Shown piece after piece: positions 24,838 to 32,944 of a stretch of 64,000 nt of DNA. The notes below the pieces were generated by a model. That model saw only the letters and a program-made list of their open reading frames with translations, made no database searches and was not told the DNA's origin. Made by a program: the position numbers and the translations under genes. Where the stretch lies: contig NZ_JAFFZN010000009.1 in assembly GCF_017676385.1 (NCBI RefSeq), forward strand, positions 124,001-188,000, read 5' to 3'. The stretch comes from Streptomyces spirodelae. Lineage in GTDB: Bacteria; Actinomycetota; Actinomycetes; Streptomycetales; Streptomycetaceae. Numbering within the stretch: position 1 is the stretch's first letter; each line of letters begins with the position of its first letter.

Positions 24838-24957
24838 TCAGTGGGCCGAGCGGGAGGCCCCGCCCAGCAGCCGGGCCACGGCCCGGAACGGCAGTGTGAC
24901 GACTGTGGCGATGGTGCCGCCTATGGCACGCAGTACATCGGCGATGGCGCGGAGCAT
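24838..24957 (-). CDS. LPFR-type small conserved protein (39 residues)
   Basis: A 39-residue ORF with an excellent AAGGAGG ribosome site seven bases upstream of the ATG at 24957. The sequence MLRAIADVLRAIGG...TVVTLPFRAVARLLGGASR is characteristic of a widespread family of tiny Streptomyces proteins recognised by the LPFR(A/V) core and the GGAS(R/H)S ending. It has one amphipathic or short membrane helix and a basic tail. Its function is unknown to me. It lies between the dehydrogenase (convergent) and the ogt gene (same strand). Confidence 0.85.
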   Translation of the reverse strand: MLRAIADVLRAIGGTIATVVTLPFRAVARLLGGASRSAH

Positions 24958-25028
24958 GGTGTCCTCCTTGCCGCGAGCGATCGGGTGTCCGCCTCACGGG
25001 TGGCCGCTTCTGCCGAGGACAAACCACC

Positions 25029-25544
25029 TCACCACAGAGTCGCCCCGCCACCCGCCCCCTGCGGGACCAGGGCGCCTCGCTCGAAGTCGAGGAGGTGGCG
25101 CTTGCGTTCGATGCCGCCGCCGTATCCGGTCAGCTGCCCGGTCGAGCCGATGACCCGGTGGCAGGGGACGACGATGCTGATCGGGTTCCGCCCGTTGGCC
25201 AGCCCGACGGCGCGCGCCGCGCCCGGCCTGCCGATCCGTTCGGCGAGCTGTCCGTAGGAGAGCGTCCCGCCGTAGGGGATCTCGCACAGCGCGTCCCACA
25301 CGGTGCGCTGGAAGTCGGTCCCGTGCGGTGCGAGAGGCACCGTGAACCGGGTGCGTTCCCCCGCGAAATACTCGCCCAGCTGCTCCGTCACCGCGCCGAA
25401 GGCGCTCGGGTCGGGCACCCCGAACGTCTCCTGGGCCGGACGGTGCCGCTGTTCGTCCATGTAGACGGCCGACAGGACCCCGTCGGTCGCGACGAGGGTC
25501 AGCGGCCCGAGGGGGCTGTCGATGACGGTGTGCGTGCGGTACAT
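25029..25544 (-). CDS. ogt: Methylated-DNA--protein-cysteine methyltransferase
   Basis: A 171-residue O6-alkylguanine-DNA alkyltransferase that repairs O6-methylguanine by irreversible transfer to its own cysteine. The active site is IVVPCHRVIGSTGQLTGYGGG, with the usual FQRTVWDAL and IPYGGTLSYGQLA segments of the DNA-binding domain before it. Length is normal for the Ogt type. ATG at 25544 follows GAGAAGGGA. The gene stands alone on the minus strand between the LPFR microprotein and the FGGY kinase, 106 bases from the latter. Confidence 0.95.
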   Translation of the reverse strand: MYRTHTVIDSPLGPLTLVATDGVLSAVYMDEQRHRPAQETFGVPDPSAFGAVTEQLGEYFAGERTRFTVPLAPHGTDFQRTVWDALCEIPYGGTLSYGQLAERIGRPGAARAVGLANGRNPISIVVPCHRVIGSTGQLTGYGGGIERKRHLLDFERGALVPQGAGGGATLW

Positions 25545-25650
25545 GGCGCGTCCCTTCTCCGTTCCCCTCCAGTCTCGCGGTACGCGCGCGCCGGGACTGG
25601 CGGAAAAGCGACATCACGGTCCCGGGGCACGGCCCGGATTCCGGGGCCGG

Positions 25651-27117
25651 TCATCCGCCCCAGCGGTCCCGTGCCGCCGCCACCCGCTCGCGGTAATCGG
25701 CATAACCCTGCTCGTAGCCCGCGCGTTCGGCCTCGTCCGGCTCCACCAGCCGGTACCCGGCGTGCCACCGCTCCTCGTCCACCGGGTCGCCCAGTGCGGC
25801 GCGGGCCACCACGGCAGCGCCCTTGGCGCCGACCTCCGTCTCGGCCGGTACCCGCACCGGGCGGCCGAGGATTCCGGCGAACGTCCGCATCCAGCCCTCG
25901 GATCGGGTGCCGCCGCCGCAGGCTGCGAGCGTCCGCGACAGCCCTGCGGTCTCCAGACAGTGGCGTGCCGCGTAGCCGACGGCCTCGCACATGGCGCGCA
26001 CCAGATCGGCCCTCTCGTGCGCCAGCGACATGCCCTCGAAGGAGGCCCGCGCCTCGGGCTCGACGAACGGCGCCCGCTCGCCCGCCTCCGACAGGAACGG
26101 CAGCGCCACCACACCGCGGGCGCCGGCCGGGCTCTTGTCCAGCAGCGTCTCCAGGTCGTCGGTGGAGGCGCCGACCATGCCGAGCGCCCAGTCGATCCCG
26201 GCCGTGCCGACCATCGCGGGCAGGGCGCGCAGCCAGCGGCCGGTCTCGGGTGTGCACAGCCACATCCCGGCCGGCTCCCCGTCCGGCTCCCGGTCCGTAC
26301 GCTCGGTGAGCACCTGGCAGGCCAGTGTGGTGCCCACGGTCAGCAGGCCGTCGCCGGTCTCCCTTACACCGCTGCCGATGGCGCAGGCGGGCAGGTCGTA
26401 GGGGCCCGAGGTGACCGGCAGTCCGGCGGGCAGCCCGAGCAGCGCGGCTCCCTCCCGGCCGAGGGCGAGCACGGCGCGGGGCGCGGCGGGTTCGGGCAGC
26501 AGCCGGGCCAGCTCCGCCACGCCGCAGGCGGCCAGCGCGGCGGGGGAGTAGGTGCGGGTCACCGGGTCGAGGAAGGGCAGGGTGGCGTCGGAGGCGTCCA
26601 CGCTGACCGTGCCGGTCAGCCGCTGGGCGACGGCGTCGACGCAGTAGCCCGCGACCGCCGTGCGCTCCAGCGTCTCGGGTTCGTGCTCGCGCAGCCACGC
26701 GAGCAGGGGCGCGTGGCAGCCGGGGAACAGGCCGGAGCCGGTGTGCCGGAAGACCTCGCGCACGGTGCCGTCCCGCTGCCAGCGGCTGACCAGCGGTGCC
26801 GCGCGGCCGTCCATCCAGGAGATCATGCGCCGTACGGGCCGGCCCTGGGCGTCGCGCAGCCACAGACCGTCGCCCTGCCCGGTGAGGGCGAGCGCGGTGG
26901 GCGGTGCCGGCAGCGCCGCGGTGACCTCTGTGACCACTTGCGCGACACCGGCCAGTACCTCTTCCAGGTCCTGCTCGACGATGCCGCCCGGCGCGCGCAA
27001 CAGCGTGGAGCGGCGTACCGCGGCGTGCAGCCGGTTGCCGTCGCGGTCGAAGGCGACGGCTTTGGTGACGGAGGTGCCGATGTCGACACCGATGATCGCC
27101 CCGCTGCTTTCACTCAT
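25651..27117 (-). CDS. FGGY-family carbohydrate/polyol kinase
   Basis: A 488-residue FGGY kinase with phosphate-1 motif IIGVDIGTSVTKAVAFD, the MDGRA loop, the mid-protein ISWMDGR segment and the C-terminal ACGGGTRSEGWMRTFAGILGRPV adenosine-binding block. It resembles the erythritol kinase/L-xylulokinase branch more than glycerol kinase, but that assignment rests on memory of general features. ATG at 27117 is chosen, with GGGAAGGCGG upstream; the frame is open further upstream without a plausible start. It is divergent from the histidine phosphatase-DeoR-kinase genes and probably controlled by the same DeoR protein. Confidence 0.88.
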   Translation of the reverse strand: MSESSGAIIGVDIGTSVTKAVAFDRDGNRLHAAVRRSTLLRAPGGIVEQDLEEVLAGVAQVVTEVTAALPAPPTALALTGQGDGLWLRDAQGRPVRRMISWMDGRAAPLVSRWQRDGTVREVFRHTGSGLFPGCHAPLLAWLREHEPETLERTAVAGYCVDAVAQRLTGTVSVDASDATLPFLDPVTRTYSPAALAACGVAELARLLPEPAAPRAVLALGREGAALLGLPAGLPVTSGPYDLPACAIGSGVRETGDGLLTVGTTLACQVLTERTDREPDGEPAGMWLCTPETGRWLRALPAMVGTAGIDWALGMVGASTDDLETLLDKSPAGARGVVALPFLSEAGERAPFVEPEARASFEGMSLAHERADLVRAMCEAVGYAARHCLETAGLSRTLAACGGGTRSEGWMRTFAGILGRPVRVPAETEVGAKGAAVVARAALGDPVDEERWHAGYRLVEPDEAERAGYEQGYADYRERVAAARDRWGG

Positions 27118-27167
27118 GGCTGTCCGCCTTCCCGTCCCGGCAGTTCGCACTGCTCTCCACATCGAGG

Positions 27168-27210
27168 TTGTTATATTTATAGCGCTTGACGTGAAGAAGC
27201 CCAATGGGCT
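27168..27210. promoter_or_regulatory. AT-rich divergent promoter with palindrome AGCCCA-A-TGGGCT
   Basis: The 146-base gap between the divergent kinase and phosphatase genes has a rare AT island (TTGTTATATTTATAG, 27168-27182), read on the minus strand as a TATAAA-type -10 for the kinase. It is followed by TTGACG (27186) and the perfect 6-1-6 palindrome AGCCCAATGGGCT at 27198-27210. These are operator candidates for the neighbouring DeoR-family repressor. Confidence 0.5.
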
Positions 27211-27263
27211 GGGAGTGTGCGCCACACCGCACCCGCCCGCCGCACCGAGGTCCTGGAGGACGT

Positions 27264-27938
27264 ATGACCGCCCGGCTCCTGCTCGTACGGCACGGCCAGA
27301 CCGCCTGGCACGACGAGAACCGGTACGCCGGGATCTCGGACATCGCGCTGACCGACACCGGGCGGTGGCAGGCCGAACGGCTGGGCGAGTGGGCGGTGGC
27401 CCGCTCCCGGCGGGAGCCCATCGGCGCGGTCGTCAGCTCACCGCTGGAGCGTGCGCGGGACACCGCCCGGCCCGCGGCCCGGGCGCTGGGGCTGGCCCCG
27501 GCCGTGCACGAGGGGCTGCGGGAGGCCGACTTCGGCTGGGGCGAGGGCCGCACCATCGCGGAGATGACCGCCGAAGCGCCGGAGCTGGTGCGCGCCTTCC
27601 AGCAGGACGCGGAGACCGGTGCCTTCCCCGGTTCCGAGCCGCCCAGCGCCGTGGCGCAGCGGGTGTGCGGGGCGCTGTGCGAGGTCGCGGCGGACCACGA
27701 GGGGCGCACGGTGCTGGTGGTGGCGCACAACACCGCCTTCCGTATCGCGCTGTGCGCGATGCTCGGCATCCCCGTGGGGCGCTACCGGCTGGTGCTGCCC
27801 CGGCTCGACAACGCGGCGGTCACCGAGATCGAGGTGACCGGTGACCGCACGGCGCTGCGCTCGCTGAACGTGCCCACCGCCGTCGACGCGGCGGCCTGCG
27901 GTCACGCGCCGCTGGCGACCCCAACGGCCGCGGGATGA
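27264..27938 (+). CDS. Histidine phosphatase (phosphoglycerate mutase-like)
   Basis: A 224-residue branch-1 histidine phosphatase. The catalytic RHG motif is in LLLVRHGQTAW, with SSPLERARDTA and VVVAHNTAFRIAL completing the active site. Such enzymes dephosphorylate small sugar or acid phosphates. A GGAGG ribosome site precedes the ATG at 27264. Its TGA overlaps the ATG of the DeoR gene (ATGA), so regulator and phosphatase are coupled. Together with two kinases this suggests a pathway that phosphorylates and dephosphorylates polyols or pentuloses. Confidence 0.9.
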   Translation: MTARLLLVRHGQTAWHDENRYAGISDIALTDTGRWQAERLGEWAVARSRREPIGAVVSSPLERARDTARPAARALGLAPAVHEGLREADFGWGEGRTIAEMTAEAPELVRAFQQDAETGAFPGSEPPSAVAQRVCGALCEVAADHEGRTVLVVAHNTAFRIALCAMLGIPVGRYRLVLPRLDNAAVTEIEVTGDRTALRSLNVPTAVDAAACGHAPLATPTAAG

Positions 27939-28753
27939 GCGGGGAGAACGCCGTGGCCGGCCAGGGGCAGCCGACGGGCTCGGCCCGCTCGCAGGAGAAC
28001 CGCAGACAGCGCATCGCCGAGTACGTGGTGGGGCACGGCACGGTGACCGTGAGCCGGCTCGCCGAGACCATGGGCGTCAGCGTGATGACCGTGCACCGGG
28101 ACCTGGAGGCGCTGGCCAGGCGGGGCGTGCTGCGGCGCTTCCGCGGTGGCGTCTCGGCGCTGCCCACCAGCGTCTTCGAGAGCAACCTCGACTACCGGCT
28201 GGGCGTCCATGTCGCGGAGAAGGAGGCGGTGGCCCGGGAGGCCGCCGAGCTGGTCGAGCCGGGCATGTCGGTGATGCTCGACGACTCCACCTCCGTGCTG
28301 GCGCTGGCCGCGCTGCTGCGCGAGCGCACACCGCTGACCGTGCTGACGAACGCGCGCCGGGTGCTGGAGGTGTTCGCCGGGCGCGAGGAGATCCGTCTGA
28401 TCGCGCTGGGCGGTGAGTACTCCCACACCCACGACTCCTTCCTGGGGGTGCCCTGTGTGGAGGCCATCGAGGCGATGTCGGTGGATCTGGTGCTGGTGAG
28501 CACGTCGGCGATGAACGGGCACATGACCTTCCACCAGGAGCAGGACGTGGTGCTCGTGAAGCGGGCCATGCTCGCCTCCGGTGCGCGTACGGCGCTGCTG
28601 ATGGATCACTCCAAGGTCGCCCGTACGGCGCTGCACCGGCTGTGCCCGGTGGCCGACTTCGACCACGTCGTGGTGGACGACGGGGTGGACGGCGACCTGG
28701 TGGCCGAACTGGGGGAGCACACCGATGTACGGGTCGCGGAGGTGAACGGCTGA
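27935..28753 (+). CDS. DeoR/GlpR-family transcriptional regulator
   Basis: A 272-residue DeoR-type sugar-phosphate-responsive repressor. The N-terminal helix-turn-helix is VTVSRLAETMGVSVMTVHRDLEAL followed by the wing LRRFRGG. The C-terminal effector domain is isomerase-like (SVMLDDSTSVLALAALL, LTVLTNA, IALGGEY). Family members bind phosphorylated sugars. It lies between the two kinase genes and very probably controls both, using palindromes in the flanking promoters. Confidence 0.93.
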   Translation: MSGENAVAGQGQPTGSARSQENRRQRIAEYVVGHGTVTVSRLAETMGVSVMTVHRDLEALARRGVLRRFRGGVSALPTSVFESNLDYRLGVHVAEKEAVAREAAELVEPGMSVMLDDSTSVLALAALLRERTPLTVLTNARRVLEVFAGREEIRLIALGGEYSHTHDSFLGVPCVEAIEAMSVDLVLVSTSAMNGHMTFHQEQDVVLVKRAMLASGARTALLMDHSKVARTALHRLCPVADFDHVVVDDGVDGDLVAELGEHTDVRVAEVNG

Positions 28754-28761
28754 GCGCGCTA

Positions 28762-28778
28762 TCACACAGAGCGTGTGA
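28762..28778. promoter_or_regulatory. Perfect palindrome TCACAC-N5-GTGTGA before the second kinase gene
   Basis: TCACAC (28762-28767), AGAGC, GTGTGA (28773-28778), followed by AT-rich AAATTAACATC. It lies in the 53-base gap between the DeoR gene and the second FGGY kinase, about 30 bases before the start codon. It is a plausible repressor operator. Confidence 0.55.
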
Positions 28779-28806
28779 AATTAACATCGTGACTGAGAGG
28801 TATGCC

Positions 28807-30291
28807 ATGCACAGCCCAGCCCCGGCGCCCGGACCCACCCCCTCCACTGCTGCCGCCACCCCACTCGTCGCCGGGATCGATGTCGCAACGGCCGCTGTCC
28901 GCGTCGTTTGCGTCGACGCACACGGCACGGTGTTCGCCGAGGGCCGGGCCGCACTGCCCGAGCCGGTCCGCGAGGGCGGCCGCAGCGAGCAGGACGCCAC
29001 CCGCTGGTGGCCCGCCACCGCCGAGGCGCTCCGCCAGGCCACCTCAGCGCTGCCCGCGCGCGGCGCCGAGGTGTCAGCCGTCGCCGTCTCCGCCACCTCC
29101 GGCACCTTCGTACCGGCCGACGCGGACGGCCGGGCGCTGGGCCCGGCGCTGATGTACGACGACCGCAGGGCGGCCGATCTCAACGCCGAAGCACAGCGCC
29201 TGGGCGCGGACCGCTGGCGGGCGCTCGGCCTCACCGTAGGACCCACCGCGGCGCTCGGCCGGGCCGCTTGGTGCGCACGGCACGCGGCCGGCATCCCCGG
29301 CACCGCGCGGCTCCTGCACACGCCCGACCTGCTCGGCCGGCACCTGACAGGGGCGCCCGTGGCCACTGACTGGAGCCACGCGCTCAAGACCGGGTACGAC
29401 CCGCGCGCGGGCGAGTGGCCGGTCGAGATCCTCGACGCGCTCGGCATCCCGGCGCACTGGCTGCCCCCGGTCCAGCCGCCGGGCACCTCGGTCGGCACCG
29501 TCTGCGCCGAAGCGGCGGCCGAGACGGGGCTGCCGGTGGGCTGCGATGTACGGCTGGGCATGACGGACGGCTGTACGGGGCAGCTCGCCACCGGTGCGGT
29601 GGCACCTGGCCAGTTCGTGGGCGTCCTGGGCACCACCTACGTCCTCAAGGGCGTCACCCGCGAGCTGGTCACCGACCCGGCCGGCGCCCTCTACAGCCAC
29701 CGGCACCCGGACGGCTGGTGGCTGCCGGGCGGCGCCTCCAACACCGGCGGGGAGGCCCTCGCACACCGCGCCGCCGGACAACTGCCCGCGCTCGACCAGG
29801 CCGCCGCGGCGCGCGGCCCCGCCTCCTGCGTGAGCTATCCGCTGCGCCGCGAGGGAGAGCGCTTCCCGTTCGTGGCCGGGGCAGCGCGCGGCTTCACCCT
29901 CGGCACTCCGGCCGACGACGCCGACCGGCACCGCGCGGACCTGGAGGGCGTCGCCTTCCTCGAACGGCTCGCCCTGGAGCGGGTCGCGGCGCTGGGGGTG
30001 CCCGTGACGGCCCCGCTCTACGCGGCGGGCGGCGGCAGCCGCAGCCCGCTGTGGACCCGCATCCGCGCCACGGTGCTCGGCCACCCGCTTCGGGTGGCCG
30101 AGCGTGCGGAGACGGCTTTCGGCGCCGCCCTGCTGGCCGCCACCGGCACGCTGTACCCCTCGCTGGAGAAGGCCGCGGCCGCCATGACGGGCGAGGGCCG
30201 GCTGGTCGAGCCGGTGCCGGGGGAGAAGGACGCGCTGGACGAGTCGTACGCACGCTTCACGGAAGAGCTGGCCACGCGCGGGTGGTTGTAG
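28807..30291 (+). CDS. FGGY-family carbohydrate kinase (ribulo-/xylulokinase-like)
   Basis: A 494-residue second FGGY kinase. Phosphate-1 motif LVAGIDVATAAVRVVCVD follows a 20-residue Ala/Pro/Thr-rich start; the mid-part has MYDDRRAADL and GMTDGCTGQLATG, and the C-terminal block is YAAGGGSRSPLWTRIRATVLGHPL. Overall it fits pentulose kinases of the D-ribulokinase-like branch. GAGAGG six bases upstream supports ATG 28807; an ATG at 28802 is out of frame. It follows the DeoR gene and probably works in the same pathway as the divergent kinase at 25651, on a different intermediate. Confidence 0.87.
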   Translation: MHSPAPAPGPTPSTAAATPLVAGIDVATAAVRVVCVDAHGTVFAEGRAALPEPVREGGRSEQDATRWWPATAEALRQATSALPARGAEVSAVAVSATSGTFVPADADGRALGPALMYDDRRAADLNAEAQRLGADRWRALGLTVGPTAALGRAAWCARHAAGIPGTARLLHTPDLLGRHLTGAPVATDWSHALKTGYDPRAGEWPVEILDALGIPAHWLPPVQPPGTSVGTVCAEAAAETGLPVGCDVRLGMTDGCTGQLATGAVAPGQFVGVLGTTYVLKGVTRELVTDPAGALYSHRHPDGWWLPGGASNTGGEALAHRAAGQLPALDQAAAARGPASCVSYPLRREGERFPFVAGAARGFTLGTPADDADRHRADLEGVAFLERLALERVAALGVPVTAPLYAAGGGSRSPLWTRIRATVLGHPLRVAERAETAFGAALLAATGTLYPSLEKAAAAMTGEGRLVEPVPGEKDALDESYARFTEELATRGWL

Positions 30292-30303
30292 CCGAACGTG
30301 GTG

Positions 30304-30340
30304 GTTGCGGCCGTCTCTGATACCGCAGGACGGCCGCAAC
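30304..30340. terminator. Bidirectional 12-bp hairpin terminator
   Basis: GTTGCGGCCGTC (30304-30315), 13-base loop, GACGGCCGCAAC (30329-30340), with an outer CCGAAC/GTTCGG pair that extends the stem after a bulge. It lies between the convergent kinase and phosphotransferase genes. Confidence 0.8.
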
Positions 30341-30352
30341 GACGGCGTTCGG

Positions 30353-31228
30353 TCAGAAGGGATGCCACCGCACCGTGGGGTCCGACTCGCGCAGTGAGGC
30401 CACCCGCCGCTGGAACTCGGCGCGCGCCGCCGGGTTGCCCGGCGCATGTTGCGAGACCCACGCGCAGCTTGCCGTCTCGCGCGCTCCCCGGAGCACCGCG
30501 CACCCCTCCCACTCGCGCACGTCCCAGCCGTAGGTGGCGCAGAAGGTCTCGTACTCGGCCTCCGGCAGGCCGTAGCGGTCGAGGCTGAGCGCCATCACGA
30601 CCAGGTCGTGCTCGCGCAGGTCCGAGGAGAACGTCTCCAGGTCCACCAGCAGCGGCCCCTGCGGGGTGACGTGCACGTTGCGGGGCAGCGCGTCACCGTG
30701 CACCGGGCCGGGCCGTAGGTGGGGGACGAGGCCGGGCAGCGCGGCGAGGACGTCGTCCCGGCGCGCCCGCAGGAACGCCGCGTCCTCCCGCGGTACCGCG
30801 TCCCCGGCCAGCCGCAGCCAACGCTCCACCCCGCCCAGCAGCTCCCGCGCGGGCAGGGGGAACGGCGGCTCGGGCAGCGCGTGGACGAGCCGCAGCAGCC
30901 CGGCCAGGTCCGCAGCCGCCGCGGGACGCACCGCGGCGGGCAGCCGCCGCCAGAAGGTGACAGGGTGGTCCCCGACGAGCCGCGGCTGCGGTTCTGCCGC
31001 GCGTACGGCGGGCACGCCCTCGCTCTCCAGCCAGTTCGCCACCCGCAGCTCGTGCTCGGCGCGCGCCAGCAGCTGCGGGTCCCGCCCGATGCGTACGACC
31101 GTCCCGCCCAGCGCGAAGACGGCGTTCTCGCCCAGGGACAGCAGCTCCGCCGTACCGCCGGGGCCACCCGTCGCGGTGGCCAGCACCTCCCGTGCCAGGT
31201 CCTCGGTGAATGCCACGCTGGTCGCCAT
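30353..31228 (-). CDS. Aminoglycoside phosphotransferase (APH)-fold kinase
   Basis: A 291-residue APH-family small-molecule kinase. The catalytic loop is PVHGDALPRNVHV and the metal-binding motif reads LVDLETF, where DFE is more usual. The N-terminal lobe has GENAVFALGGTVVRIGR as nucleotide loop and lysine/arginine region. The family includes antibiotic kinases, homoserine and choline kinases and many orphan enzymes; resistance should not be assumed. ATG at 31228 has AGGGAGAG upstream. It is a single gene with a terminator at its 3' end and diverges from the deacetylase gene. Confidence 0.87.
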   Translation of the reverse strand: MATSVAFTEDLAREVLATATGGPGGTAELLSLGENAVFALGGTVVRIGRDPQLLARAEHELRVANWLESEGVPAVRAAEPQPRLVGDHPVTFWRRLPAAVRPAAAADLAGLLRLVHALPEPPFPLPARELLGGVERWLRLAGDAVPREDAAFLRARRDDVLAALPGLVPHLRPGPVHGDALPRNVHVTPQGPLLVDLETFSSDLREHDLVVMALSLDRYGLPEAEYETFCATYGWDVREWEGCAVLRGARETASCAWVSQHAPGNPAARAEFQRRVASLRESDPTVRWHPF

Positions 31229-31411
31229 CGACTGTGCTCTCCCTGCTCTCGGTCGGTCCGGTTCCAAGGTCCTACAGGGTGCCCCGTCGGCTGCCGCACA
31301 GGCATGCCTCGAATGCGGCGTATATCTCATCTCCACGACGCAACCGCTGATCCCTCCGAGAGGTCTGCATCAGTGCCGAGACCGGTGAAATCGGGACAGT
31401 TGGGAGCAGTA

Positions 31412-32245
31412 GTGCGCAGCAAGCGGGGCAGCAGGCCGACGACCGTGGCGTTCGCCGCCGCGGCGGGGACCGTGGCGGTCGGTCTGCTGACGGCGTTCGT
31501 CGGGACGAGCGCGGGGGCGGCGGCCTCCGGCCGGCACCCGGGCTGGGAGCAGAGCGTGCGCGCGGCGCGTGTCCAGCAGGAGTCCGCGGCTCCCGAGCAG
31601 AAGCCGCATGCGGGGCCCGCGCGGCCGAAGGCTCCCCGGAAGGTCAGCCGGTCGATAAGCCACCGTACGGCCACCGGCGGGCGCTCCGTCTCGCTCACCC
31701 TTGACGACGGACCGCATCCTGAGTGGACGCCCAAGACGCTGGACCTGCTGCGCCGGTACCACGTCAAGGCCACCTTCTGTCTGATAGGTCCCAACGCGGA
31801 GCGCTATCCGAAGCTCGTCCGGCGGATCGTCGCCGAGGGGCACCGGCTGTGCGACCACTCGGTCGACCACGACACGGGGATGGATCACAAGTCGGTCGCC
31901 TACCAGAAGCGGCAGATACTCGGCGCCAAGCGCATGATCGACAAGGCGTCGGGCGGGGCGCGGATCTACTACTACCGCGCTCCGGGCGGTGCCTTCACCC
32001 CGGCCAGCCGCCGGGTGGCGGCCGAGCACGGTATGCGGCCGCTGGGCTGGGTCGTGGACCCGGGGGACTGGCAGCTGCCCGGTACGGAGGCGATCGTCCG
32101 GCACGCCAAGGAGCAGGTGGAGGACGGCGCCGTGATCCTCCTCCACGACGGCGGCGGTGACCGCTCCGAGTCGTACCAGGCGCTGCGGGAGTTGCTGCCG
32201 TGGCTCAAGGAACAGGGCTACAGCTTCAGTTTTCCGAAGGCGTGA
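31412..32245 (+). CDS. Secreted polysaccharide deacetylase (CE4, NodB domain)
   Basis: A 277-residue CE4 enzyme with an N-terminal signal (TVAFAAAAGTVAVGLLTAFVG, cleavage likely after AGA). The five NodB motifs are visible: SLTLDDGPH (Asp base and metal ligand), CDHSVDHD (two metal His), YYRAPGG, DPGDW and ILLHDGGGD. It removes N-acetyl groups from chitin- or peptidoglycan-like polymers outside the cell. The GTG at 31412 is preferred (GGGAG nine bases upstream); a GTG at 31385 is possible. The next gene encodes a lytic monooxygenase, so both may act on chitin or cell walls. Confidence 0.9.
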   Translation: MRSKRGSRPTTVAFAAAAGTVAVGLLTAFVGTSAGAAASGRHPGWEQSVRAARVQQESAAPEQKPHAGPARPKAPRKVSRSISHRTATGGRSVSLTLDDGPHPEWTPKTLDLLRRYHVKATFCLIGPNAERYPKLVRRIVAEGHRLCDHSVDHDTGMDHKSVAYQKRQILGAKRMIDKASGGARIYYYRAPGGAFTPASRRVAAEHGMRPLGWVVDPGDWQLPGTEAIVRHAKEQVEDGAVILLHDGGGDRSESYQALRELLPWLKEQGYSFSFPKA

Positions 32246-32263
32246 GCGTTCCCGCGCGAAGGG

Positions 32264-32302
32264 TTGACCGACCACGGTCAGTCGTTAAAGTCTAGACCAA
32301 TC
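32264..32302 (+). promoter_or_regulatory. Promoter with DasR-like (dre) operator before the LPMO gene
   Basis: TTGACC (32264-32269), 16-base spacer, TAAAGT (32286-32291). The -10 overlaps AGTCTAGACCAAT (about 32289-32301), which matches the right half and centre of the DasR consensus ACTGGTCTAGACCAGT. The spacer contains a perfect inverted repeat TGACCG-ACCA-CGGTCA (32265-32280). DasR links N-acetylglucosamine availability to chitin-system genes, so this is consistent with a chitin-responsive LPMO. Confidence 0.6.
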
Positions 32303-32339
32303 CCCACTGTGTGCTCTCCCCCCCACCGAAGGAGCTGAG

Positions 32340-32882
32340 ATGCACCGGACCAAGAAGCAGAAGCAGCCTCGCAGACGGAAGTTGGCGGCATGCGCCGGCG
32401 TCGGCCTCGCCCCACTCCTGGTCCTCGGTCTCACGTCGACCCCCGCCGAGGCGCACGGCTGGATCACCAACCCGGCCAGCCGCCAGGAACAGTGCGCCCG
32501 CGGCGTCGTCTCCTGCGGCTCGATCAAGTGGGAACCGCAGAGCGTCGAAGGCCCCAAGGGGCTCAAGGACTGTGCGGGCGGCAACGAGCGCTTCGCCGAC
32601 CTGCGCGACGACAACAAGGGCTGGCGCGTCACCGACGTCGGCAGCTCGACGGACTTCAACTGGAAGTTCACCGCCCGGCACCGCACCACCAACTGGCAGT
32701 ACTTCATCGGCAATACGAAGATCGCCGAGATCGGTGGCGGAGGTGCACAGCCACCCGAGACCGTCTCGCACCACGTCGACTTCCGCGGCTTCACCGGCAA
32801 GCAGAAGGTGCTCGCGGTATGGAACATCGCTGATACGGCCAACGCCTTCTACGCCTGCGTCGACGTCAACATCCGCGGCTGA
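32340..32882 (+). CDS. AA10 lytic polysaccharide monooxygenase
   Basis: A 180-residue secreted copper monooxygenase. The signal peptide (basic RRRK start, hydrophobic core, PAEA cleavage) exposes His39 in HGWITNPASRQ as the N-terminal copper ligand. The second histidine of the brace is in TARHRTTNWQYF and the axial aromatic is in ANAFYACVDV. Four or more cysteines can form disulfides. There is no additional binding module, so the mature protein is a compact AA10 domain. AA10 enzymes cut chitin or cellulose oxidatively. The DasR-like site and adjacent deacetylase favour chitin. AAGGAG lies before the ATG. Confidence 0.93.
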   Translation: MHRTKKQKQPRRRKLAACAGVGLAPLLVLGLTSTPAEAHGWITNPASRQEQCARGVVSCGSIKWEPQSVEGPKGLKDCAGGNERFADLRDDNKGWRVTDVGSSTDFNWKFTARHRTTNWQYFIGNTKIAEIGGGGAQPPETVSHHVDFRGFTGKQKVLAVWNIADTANAFYACVDVNIRG

Positions 32883-32900
32883 CGCCCACCGCGCCCGGCC

Positions 32901-32944
32901 CACCGCGGCCACCCCGCCAACACGCGGGGTGGCCGCGGTGTTTT
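32901..32944 (+). terminator. Strong intrinsic terminator (17-bp stem, U tract)
   Basis: CACCGCGGCCACCCCGC (32901-32917), loop CAACAC, then its exact complement (32924-32940) followed by TTTT. It is the best canonical terminator in the window and ends the LPMO transcript. Confidence 0.95.

Noticed and set aside
30353..31228. APH-fold kinase as an antibiotic resistance gene
   Set aside because: The family is broad, the metal motif is atypical and no antibiotic cluster is adjacent, so resistance is not supported.
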